A stretch of DNA of 64,000 nt from Sulfurovum sp. GTDB taxonomy: Bacteria; Campylobacterota; Campylobacteria; Campylobacterales; Sulfurovaceae. Positions 55,753 to 62,480 of the stretch are shown here, piece by piece (the first letter of the stretch is position 1; the number at the start of each line of letters is the position of its first letter). The notes beneath the pieces are model-generated. The model ran no database searches, had not been told where the DNA came from, and saw nothing but the letters and a program-made list of their open reading frames with translations. Both the position numbers and the translations under genes were made by a program. Location: NCBI GenBank assembly GCA_027081115.1, contig JALWLD010000035.1, positions 81,615 to 145,614 on the forward strand, given 5' to 3'.

Positions 55753-58569
55753 ATGGCAAAGAAAAAGAAAAAATATCTGATAAAACTCAACAATAAAATA
55801 CGAAACTACTTTAACGGTCTCCCCTTTGATGAGGGGATCGATACACTCGATGACGAAAAACTCATAGAACTCATTATGTTGCTTGAACTTACCCTTCCTT
55901 CTCATGAGCATGATGACATGGTGCGTGCCCTGCGTCGTATCTGGAGTGAAGAAGGTGCAGGCATAAGAGAACTCATTGTCTCATACCTTACACAAAGTTA
56001 CAAAGCTGTACATCAGAGTAAAACAAAACGTCCTTTGGATAAAGTAGAAAAGATCCTGCAATTACTCGAAGAGGTAGAACATACCAAGCATGAAGAGAAT
56101 CTGCTTTTGGAAGCCTTTATCGATGTGAAGAGTTCCAAGATCACAGAAGAGAAAGTACTCTCAAAACTGCATTATCTGCGAATGAAAGACAGGCTATCCA
56201 CCTTGGAGAAGTCACTCAATGTAGAGTTCACCACACTCAACGAGATGCAGTTCATGCACAGTTTTACTTTTGCACTGAAAGATTTCGACTTTACCAAACA
56301 GCTTTTATGTACCACAGAAGCACTGGCGATGGATTCACTTTGGGCACTGAAAGATGAAGAGATACGCAAACAACTAGAACAGATAAAAGCACAGGCTATC
56401 CAAGAAAAAAGCGATGAGATCGATACATTTTTGGAAGCACTGAACAAAGAGGGCCACCCCTACCTAAGCAAAGAGGACATAAGCAAGGCACTACGACGCA
56501 TGCCTCCGGATGTTCCACTCTATCAAACACCTATAGATCTGGAGATACTTGAACATATATTAATAAACCTCAGTGATAAGTATGATGTCTTTGAGAGTGC
56601 AGACCATATCATTATTGAAAAAGAAAAAAATCATGATCTCTTTGGTACAACACTCTATTATGGAACCTCTGTATCGTATGAAAAACCTTTCTTTTATAAC
56701 CTCATATGGAGAGGTGAAGAGCCTCCGGTCAAAGATGATATCAACCGTGTCAATGATGACATGCTTGCCCACTTTAGAGTAGCCGTAGATGATCTGATCT
56801 TTGATATGCGGGAGATGAGTGAAAAGCTAGATATTGACAGCACTACTATTCACGAATTCATTGTACGTTTTGTTGCACCGCAGGTTGCAAGTTCTCGTAC
56901 ACTGAAGTTTAAAGAGAAAAGTAAAAGACGTATACTCTTCCACTTTGCAGAGTACATTAAGCCCCTGCTTGAAAAACAAAAACGTGAAGAGCTTTTAGCC
57001 AAAACCATTCGTGATTTTAAAAATCTTTTTCCCCTGGCAAGAGAACTTAAACGAAAGATCGTCTTTCATGTAGGTCCGACCAACTCAGGAAAAACCTATC
57101 AGGCACTCAAAGCACTCGAAGAGGCAACTACAGGGTATTATCTCGCTCCGCTCAGGCTTCTTGCACTTGAAGGCTATGAAAATCTGAAAAAGGAAGGCGT
57201 AGCAGTCTCACTCATTACAGGAGAGGAGGAGATCATCGATGAAGAGTCTACCCATATCTCTTCAACAATTGAAATGATGAATAGCTCAGTAGACGTAGAT
57301 GTCTGTGTCATAGACGAGATACAGATGATCTCAGACAGAGACAGAGGCTGGGCATGGGCAAATGCACTCATGGGTGCACCTGCCAAAAAAGTCATACTCA
57401 CAGGTTCAAGCAATGCACTGCCCGCAGTCAAAGAACTTTGTGCATACCTCGGCGAAGAACTTGAGATAGTAGAGTTTGCCCGTAAAAATGAACTTGCCAT
57501 GATGCAGTATCCTGTCTCCATGCGAAAGATTGAACCACAAACAGCCGTAGTGGCATTTTCAAGAAGAGATGTTCTTTCTCTCAAACAGCAACTCTCCGAG
57601 AAGTATCGTGTCTCTGTAGTCTATGGTAACCTCTCACCTGAAGTCAGACGTGAAGAGGCAAGACGCTTTAGAGAAGGAGAATCTGAAATACTTGTAGCCA
57701 CTGATGCCATAGCTATGGGATTGAATCTTCCCATAAAAACCATACTCTTTGCAAAAGACAACAAGTTTGACGGTCTCAGACGTAGAGAGCTCCTCCCTAC
57801 TGAAGTCTCCCAGATAGCCGGTCGAGCCGGTCGTTACGGCTTTGAAGAGAGAGGTTTTGTCGGTGCCTTAGATGAAAATGCACTCAAAACCATCAACAAA
57901 GCGTTCCATGCACCTCTTCCCGATATCGAACTGCCTGTCTCTGTCATGGCAAGTCTGGAGCATGTCATGCTCATAGGAGAGATTCTTGAAACTGACAACA
58001 TCACAACTATTTTGGCGTTTTTTGCAGACAACATGGAGTTTGATGGCCCGTTCATGGCTGCCAATATTGACTCTATGCTCGAGATTGCCGCAATAGTTGA
58101 CGAATACACACTTGACTTAAAAACACGTTTTTATCTCTCTTGTGCCCCTGCAAGTATCTCTTCTCCCTACATTGAGTCTGTATTTCACAGGTACATACGA
58201 CAGATAGAAGCCGGTGGAAAAGTACTCTACATACCACCAAGAGATCTGCCTGCCTTTGCTCAGACCAATGATATGTTACTCAATGCAGAAGACAGGGTAA
58301 GAGAGATATCCCTCTACCTCTGGCTCTCTTTTAAATTTCCAGATATTTTTGAAGATACACAAAAAGCCATTGCCGCACGTGTGCGTCTTAACAACTTTAT
58401 TGAAAACTCACTTCGCCAGGGCCACTTTACTAAAAAATGCCGAAGATGTGGAAAAGTACTTGATTTCTCATACCGCTTTTCCATCTGTGATGCCTGCCAC
58501 AGCAACGGAAAAAGAGGCTCAAACAGTTCTCATTCACGTGGTGGATACAGAGGCAGAAGAAGACGGTAG
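55753..58569 (+). CDS. SUV3-like RNA helicase with C-terminal zinc finger
   Basis: The 938-residue protein has a long helical N-terminal half. The helicase core carries Walker A GPTNSGKT (about 441-448), the DEIQ box at 521-524 (as in SUV3 rather than DEAD), VTLTGSSNA-like motif III, VATDAIAMGLNLP and QIAGRAGRYG. The C-terminal tail has a zinc-finger-like CxxC at 896/899 and 912/915, followed by a Gly/Arg/Ser tail. SUV3 is the mitochondrial degradosome helicase; bacterial forms are uncommon. The substrate is probably structured RNA. ATG 55753 is preceded by a weak ribosome site. Confidence 0.85.
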   Translation: MAKKKKKYLIKLNNKIRNYFNGLPFDEGIDTLDDEKLIELIMLLELTLPSHEHDDMVRALRRIWSEEGAGIRELIVSYLTQSYKAVHQSKTKRPLDKVEKILQLLEEVEHTKHEENLLLEAFIDVKSSKITEEKVLSKLHYLRMKDRLSTLEKSLNVEFTTLNEMQFMHSFTFALKDFDFTKQLLCTTEALAMDSLWALKDEEIRKQLEQIKAQAIQEKSDEIDTFLEALNKEGHPYLSKEDISKALRRMPPDVPLYQTPIDLEILEHILINLSDKYDVFESADHIIIEKEKNHDLFGTTLYYGTSVSYEKPFFYNLIWRGEEPPVKDDINRVNDDMLAHFRVAVDDLIFDMREMSEKLDIDSTTIHEFIVRFVAPQVASSRTLKFKEKSKRRILFHFAEYIKPLLEKQKREELLAKTIRDFKNLFPLARELKRKIVFHVGPTNSGKTYQALKALEEATTGYYLAPLRLLALEGYENLKKEGVAVSLITGEEEIIDEESTHISSTIEMMNSSVDVDVCVIDEIQMISDRDRGWAWANALMGAPAKKVILTGSSNALPAVKELCAYLGEELEIVEFARKNELAMMQYPVSMRKIEPQTAVVAFSRRDVLSLKQQLSEKYRVSVVYGNLSPEVRREEARRFREGESEILVATDAIAMGLNLPIKTILFAKDNKFDGLRRRELLPTEVSQIAGRAGRYGFEERGFVGALDENALKTINKAFHAPLPDIELPVSVMASLEHVMLIGEILETDNITTILAFFADNMEFDGPFMAANIDSMLEIAAIVDEYTLDLKTRFYLSCAPASISSPYIESVFHRYIRQIEAGGKVLYIPPRDLPAFAQTNDMLLNAEDRVREISLYLWLSFKFPDIFEDTQKAIAARVRLNNFIENSLRQGHFTKKCRRCGKVLDFSYRFSICDACHSNGKRGSNSSHSRGGYRGRRRR

Positions 58570-58620
58570 TATCTTCGGTGATTTTCAGCTATAATCCATA
58601 AAAATTCTTTTGGAGTCTTT

Positions 58621-59064
58621 ATGGAAACTATCTATCCTTACGTACATATTATACACCTTGTTTTAGCCATTATGTTTTTAGGGTATGTCTTTACTGACCT
58701 TGCCGTCATCTCTGCACTTAAAGGAAAGTTTGACAAAGAAAACCAACAAAAGATCAATCAGTCATTGGGTAAAAGATCATTTAGGATCTTTCCTGTTACC
58801 CTCCTCTTTTTAGTCTTGACCGGTGGTATGATGATGTCAAAATACATCAACTCCACTGCTGGCTTTGCCGAGACGAACCTACAAAAAATCCTACTCTTTA
58901 AAATCGCCTTGGTGACCATTATTGTCATTGGTGTGGGGTCGAACCTCTACAATAAATTTACCGGTGGTACAAAAAGCATTTTCATGCAAAACCATTTTCA
59001 TAAACTTGTCATAGTACTGGGTATCTTCATCGTCATAGCTGCTAAAGCTATGTTTATGGTGTAA
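58621..59064 (+). CDS. Four-helix CopD-like membrane protein
   Basis: The 147-residue protein has four membrane helices, starting with 'YPYVHIIHLVLAIMFLGYVFTDL', and conserved-looking histidines (HIIH near 8-11, NHFHK near 126). It recalls CopD or YwiC-type proteins with bound haem or metal, but the family call is weak. GGAG precedes the ATG. The pseudouridine synthase gene starts 3 bp after its stop. Confidence 0.68.
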   Translation: METIYPYVHIIHLVLAIMFLGYVFTDLAVISALKGKFDKENQQKINQSLGKRSFRIFPVTLLFLVLTGGMMMSKYINSTAGFAETNLQKILLFKIALVTIIVIGVGSNLYNKFTGGTKSIFMQNHFHKLVIVLGIFIVIAAKAMFMV

Positions 59065-59067
59065 CCT

Positions 59068-59925
59068 ATGGGACAGCAATATAAAGTCACACAGAGAGGA
59101 AAACTCCTCCCTTTTCTTTTTGAAACACTCGAAGGTTGGTCTAAAAAAACAGTCAAACAACGTCTACAGGGTGCTTCTGTTGCAGTAAACGGTGTCGTTA
59201 CCACCAAACATGACTTCATGCTCATCGAAAATGACATTGTTGAAGTCGGTGTCGTACAAAAAACCGGTCGAAATACACCATTTCCAAAAAAACTTGAGAT
59301 CGTCCATCAGGACAAAGACCTCATAGCCATCAACAAACCTGCGGGACTTCTCTCTGTAGGTACTACCAAAGAGAACAAAGAACATGCTCTAGCCCTACTT
59401 CGTACACAACTGACACGAGGGAAAGAGAGAGTACAACTCTGGCCGGTACACAGACTCGACCGTGACACTTCGGGCATATTGCTTTTTGCTACCTCAAAAG
59501 AGGTACGTGAAGCAGTCATGGACAAATGGGAAGAGACAGAGAAAATCTATCTGGCAGTTGTTGAAGGTACCCCCAAAGAGTCTAAAGGTACTATCACTGA
59601 GCCACTTAGAATGGATGAAAAAGAGTATCGTGTCTATGTCGGTGCACACCCAAATGCCAAAAAAGCCATCACCCACTACGAGCTACTGGAGAGTCAAGAA
59701 AAACGTGCTCTACTCAAAGTCAAGATCGACACAGGCAGACAACACCAAATCCGAGCCCACATGGCTTGGCTTGGACACTCCGTTGTTGGTGACGAACGTT
59801 ACGGTACCAAAGGCGGCAGAATGGGTCTACATGCATTTAAACTTAACCTTACCCACCCAGTCACCAAAAACCCTTTGACTTTTGAAGTGGATGCTCCTAG
59901 AGATTTTTATACTTTACTGCCATAG
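59068..59925 (+). CDS. RluA-family pseudouridine synthase with S4 domain
   Basis: The 285-residue enzyme has an N-terminal S4 RNA-binding domain (about 1-60) and the RluA catalytic loop HRLDRDTSG with Asp131. 'TGRQHQIRAHMAWLGHSVVGDERYG' is also typical. It modifies uridines in rRNA or tRNA; the exact position cannot be read from the sequence. The last 19 bp of the gene overlap the tail of the truncated integrase on the other strand, so this gene marks the left edge of the integron. Confidence 0.9.
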   Translation: MGQQYKVTQRGKLLPFLFETLEGWSKKTVKQRLQGASVAVNGVVTTKHDFMLIENDIVEVGVVQKTGRNTPFPKKLEIVHQDKDLIAINKPAGLLSVGTTKENKEHALALLRTQLTRGKERVQLWPVHRLDRDTSGILLFATSKEVREAVMDKWEETEKIYLAVVEGTPKESKGTITEPLRMDEKEYRVYVGAHPNAKKAITHYELLESQEKRALLKVKIDTGRQHQIRAHMAWLGHSVVGDERYGTKGGRMGLHAFKLNLTHPVTKNPLTFEVDAPRDFYTLLP

Positions 59926-60446
59926 GAACACTTTACATATCTAATGGGCTTGTAACCTTTACTATCCCAGATATAGACTTTATCAAATCCAAAGTCTATA
60001 TCTTTTATACGAATATTGAGTACTTCACTCATACGAAGCCCACAACCGTACATGAGGTAGACGATAAGCTGATACGTACCGGTAAGATTATCTATTACTT
60101 TCTTCACTTCCTCTTTTGTAAGTACTTGTGGAATATGTTTTCTCTCTTGCGCTCTTAAAGCTTGTATATTCCAAGAACTCATATCTATACCAAGTACTTC
60201 TTTATAAAGAAACAATATGGCAGAAAATGCTTGATTTTGTGTAGTAGGAGATACCTTTTTTTCTACTGCAAGGTGAGTTAAAAAAGCTTCTATTTCCGCC
60301 TTAGCCATTTCTACTGGATGTTTTTTGTTATGGTAAAAAATATAATGTTTTATCCAATGGATATATGTTTTTTCTGTCGATAAACTATAGTGTTTAAAAC
60401 GTATTTTATCTCGAACTATGTCTAAAAGTTTCTTTTTTATCTGCAT
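59907..60446 (-). pseudogene. intI: Truncated integron integrase
   Basis: The frame encodes 179 residues against about 320-340 in IntI enzymes. The N-terminal core-binding domain is typical: IRFKHYSLSTEKTYIHWIKHYIFYH followed by AFLTHLAVEKKVSPTTQNQA. The catalytic domain begins with the first arginine, Arg138 in GCGLRMSE. Homology stops near 'DSKGYK', before the catalytic lysine, HxxR and tyrosine, and the frame then runs into the end of the RluA gene. So the enzyme cannot catalyse strand exchange. The likely start is ATG 60446 behind TAGGAG, although the frame is open 25 codons further. Confidence 0.87.
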
Positions 60447-60464
60447 ATCTACTCCTAATAATAT

Positions 60465-60640
60465 AAGGACATTTTGTCCTTTTAATGGATTATTTAACAA
60501 ATCAAGGAACACTTTGTCCACCTAACTACAATTTCCGTAAGAAAAGGACATTTTGTATTATTATAATTCTAGTAAAACTACGTAAAAAGTGATAAAAATC
60601 TTTCATATTGACATATTTTTTAAAATAAAAAGACATTTTT
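60465..60640. promoter_or_regulatory. Repeated AAGGACA...TGTCC motifs upstream of intI
   Basis: A perfect palindrome AAGGACA-TTT-TGTCCTT lies at 60465-60481. Near copies lie at 60504-60519 (one extra base) and at 60544-60557 (right half degenerate). A weaker copy lies at 60629-60640. The third sits 3 bp past a reverse-strand TATAAT at 60565-60560, a candidate intI promoter with a weak -35. Spacing of the first three is 39-40 bp. These could be operators controlling intI; LexA does this in other integrons, but the motif is not a LexA box I recognise. Confidence 0.5.
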
Positions 60641-60699
60641 ACTATCCATTTATTTTTATTATCTAAGGTGGTTGGTATATAATGTTCCTTGAATAAATA

Positions 60700-60730
60700 G
60701 TTGTCTTGGACGCTTCGCATCCAAGACAAC
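60700..60730. repeat. Inverted repeat beside the GC-rich attC-like element
   Basis: GTTGTCTTGGA at 60700-60710 is the exact reverse complement of TCCAAGACAAC at 60720-60730, around a 9-nt centre. It begins with GTT and shares its last three bases (AAC, 60728-60730) with the larger inverted repeat that follows. It may be the integration point of attI or the remnant of a neighbouring site. It marks the start of a GC-rich stretch. Confidence 0.6.
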
Positions 60731-60866
60731 GGGGCGCGCGGGCTGAACACCCACTCGCTGTCTGTTGCATCCGCACCAGACAACAAGCGGGAGGAGCAGA
60801 CAACCCCACCAAAAAATTGAAATTTTCAGTTGGGATCGCTGCTCACCCGCGCGCCCCGTTATATAC
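60728..60866. repeat. Large GC-rich attC-like (or attI-adjacent) recombination site
   Basis: AACGGGGCGCGCGGG (60728-60742) is the exact reverse complement of the bases at 60846-60860, which end GCCCCGTT. The 103 bp between carry further imperfect pairing, for example TGA/TCA just inside the stem and AGACAAC-type repeats near 60776-60805. The outer AAC and GTT (GTTATAT at 60858-60864) are the hallmark ends of an attC site. Its size of about 139 bp is like the large attC class. It lies between intI and the first cassette. Its GC content is far above its surroundings. Confidence 0.7.
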
Positions 60867-60884
60867 AAGATTAAGGAATATAAT

Positions 60885-61397
60885 TTGAAAACTTTTGATA
60901 TACATAGTGATAGTTTAAATTATGATTTTTCTTATAATCCTGATGAAACAAAATTTTTACAAAAAAACATTAAAAACAAAAAAAATATTACAGTTGATGA
61001 TATAAGAAGAATAGCTTTATGGAAACTCGATAGAGTTCTTGATGTATCAGAAGAAACAATTTCCAATTTACAAAAAATTGCAGTTCAAAAAGATATAATT
61101 TTAAAATCTGATTTGGTATTAAGTACTTTGAATATGCTAACAAGTTCCAATGGCATTGGATTCCCTATGGCAAGTGCAATACTAAAGTTTATCAGACCAG
61201 ATATATTCCCAATAATTGATGTAAGAGCATATAGAACAATTTATGGTAAAAAAATATATTCAAGCCAATATACAATAGAAAAATATATAGCTTATGTTGA
61301 AAAAATTTATGAAATTTCAAAGTCTCTAAATATAGAACTTTCTCAAGTTGATGAACAACTTTATTGTTTTGATAAAGAACATAACGGTAAGATATAA
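60885..61397 (+). CDS. Cassette 1: HhH-glycosylase-like protein
   Basis: The 170-residue protein has a helix-hairpin-helix-like segment, SSNGIGFPMASAILKFIRPDIFPIIDVRAY (about 88-116), with Asp112 after it. This pattern recalls DNA glycosylase-like proteins (HhH-GPD/Ogg type), in which an aspartate follows the hairpin. The N-terminal part is helical. It starts at TTG 60885, 7 nt after AAGGA at 60873-60877. The frame is open upstream through the recombination site, which is not coding. It is the first cassette after intI and very AT-rich. Confidence 0.7.
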   Translation: MKTFDIHSDSLNYDFSYNPDETKFLQKNIKNKKNITVDDIRRIALWKLDRVLDVSEETISNLQKIAVQKDIILKSDLVLSTLNMLTSSNGIGFPMASAILKFIRPDIFPIIDVRAYRTIYGKKIYSSQYTIEKYIAYVEKIYEISKSLNIELSQVDEQLYCFDKEHNGKI

Positions 61398-61406
61398 GCA
61401 CTATGT

Positions 61407-61476
61407 ATATAACAAGTACTTGGAGAGAAATAGTTTACCCTGCGGGCGAAACTATTTCTCAAGAAAAACGTTAACC
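61407..61476. repeat. attC site after cassette 1
   Basis: The 70-bp site begins with ATATAAC and ends with GTTAACC, matching the R'' and R' pattern. Inside, GAGAAATAGTTT (61425-61436) pairs with AAACTATTTCTC (61449-61460), and the outer CTTG/CAAG pair extends the stem with two extrahelical bases on one side. This asymmetry is what sets strand choice in attC folding. The 12-nt centre contains CCCTGCGGG. Confidence 0.85.
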
Positions 61477-61512
61477 TAACACTAGAACACAACAGAAGCA
61501 AAGGACTTTAGA

Positions 61513-62376
61513 ATGGAATATGTCAAATCGGAAATAATCAGCCTTAAAAATAGCTCAGAGTTTAATGAAAAATGGCTACAAGCAAGGATTGAAGATGATC
61601 CATCAATTCTTGGACTTGGTGAACTTGAGTTTAGAGACACTGAAAAGATACTTGTTGGTGGTGGCAGACTTGATACAATTTTATACGATCCCGAATATCA
61701 AAAAAGATACGAAGTAGAAATTCAACTTGGGAAAACAGATGAATCACACATCATAAGAACTATTGAATATTGGGACTTAGAAAGAAAAAGAAATCCACAA
61801 TACGAACATTGTGCCGTAATTGTGGCAGAAGATATTACAAGTAGATTTTTAAATGTCATATCTTTATTTAATGGTTTTATTCCATTAATTGCTATACAAG
61901 TTAAAGCCGTAAAAGTAGGAGATACAATATCTTTATTTTTTACAAAAATATTAGATGAAGCAAAATTTGACTTACTTGAAGAAGATAGTCTTTCAGAGCC
62001 AACAGATAAAGCCTATTGGGAAAAAAGAGCCACAAAAGAGACTTTAAAATTAACAGAAAAGTTTTTGAAAAATCTTTCTGACAGTACATCAGAATATAAT
62101 TTAAAATATAATAAACATTACATAGGACTAGAAAAAAATAATATTGCAAACAACTTCATTTCATTTATTCCACGAAAAAACCTTGTAATACTAAATATCA
62201 AACTAGAAAAAACTGATGAAATAGATGAACTTATTGAAAATTCAGATTTAGACACACTAACCTATGATAAACAGTGGAAGCAATATAGGTTAAGATTAAA
62301 AGAAAGTGATTTAAGTTCAAATATAGAAATTATACAACAACTTGTAACACAAGCAAAAAGTGATTATAGAAGTTAG
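61513..62376 (+). CDS. Cassette 2: PD-(D/E)XK-like protein
   Basis: The 287-residue protein has an N-terminal alpha/beta part with GGGRLDTILYD (Asp54) and YEVEIQLGKTDESH (Glu67, Glu69, Gln71). The D...ExQ pattern matches a variant PD-(D/E)XK nuclease core. The C-terminal part is not recognised; it may recall DUF5655-type domains. A role in cutting foreign DNA is possible but is inference only. AAAGGA lies before ATG 61513. It is framed by attC sites on both sides. Confidence 0.6.
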   Translation: MEYVKSEIISLKNSSEFNEKWLQARIEDDPSILGLGELEFRDTEKILVGGGRLDTILYDPEYQKRYEVEIQLGKTDESHIIRTIEYWDLERKRNPQYEHCAVIVAEDITSRFLNVISLFNGFIPLIAIQVKAVKVGDTISLFFTKILDEAKFDLLEEDSLSEPTDKAYWEKRATKETLKLTEKFLKNLSDSTSEYNLKYNKHYIGLEKNNIANNFISFIPRKNLVILNIKLEKTDEIDELIENSDLDTLTYDKQWKQYRLRLKESDLSSNIEIIQQLVTQAKSDYRS

Positions 62377-62389
62377 TCATATTATAGAA

Positions 62390-62457
62390 GGTTAACAAAA
62401 CAGAGTAGCCAATAAGTTACCTAGCGGCAACTTATTGGCTATCTTCAGTCGTTAAGT
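62390..62457. repeat. attC site after cassette 2
   Basis: The 68-bp site begins GGTTAAC (62390-62396) and ends GTTAAGT (62451-62457). AGCCAATAAGTT (62407-62418) pairs with AACTTATTGGCT (62429-62440), with a short GC-containing centre and an extrahelical G near 62405. Its size, ends and asymmetric stem match an attC site. Confidence 0.88.
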
Positions 62458-62480
62458 GCACATCAAATAAAGGAATAATA

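Noticed and set aside
60526..60786. An 86-codon reverse frame across the intI upstream region
   Set aside because: It runs through the inverted repeat and has no ribosome site or family-like sequence.
60700..60866. Insertion sequence ends or a strong terminator
   Set aside because: There is no transposase, no target duplication and no T run. The AAC/GTT ends and location between intI and a cassette fit an integron site better.
60765..60884. Upstream extension of cassette 1 through the GC-rich site
   Set aside because: The extra 40 codons would be translated from the recombination site itself and are composition-outliers; TTG 60885 has a good ribosome site.
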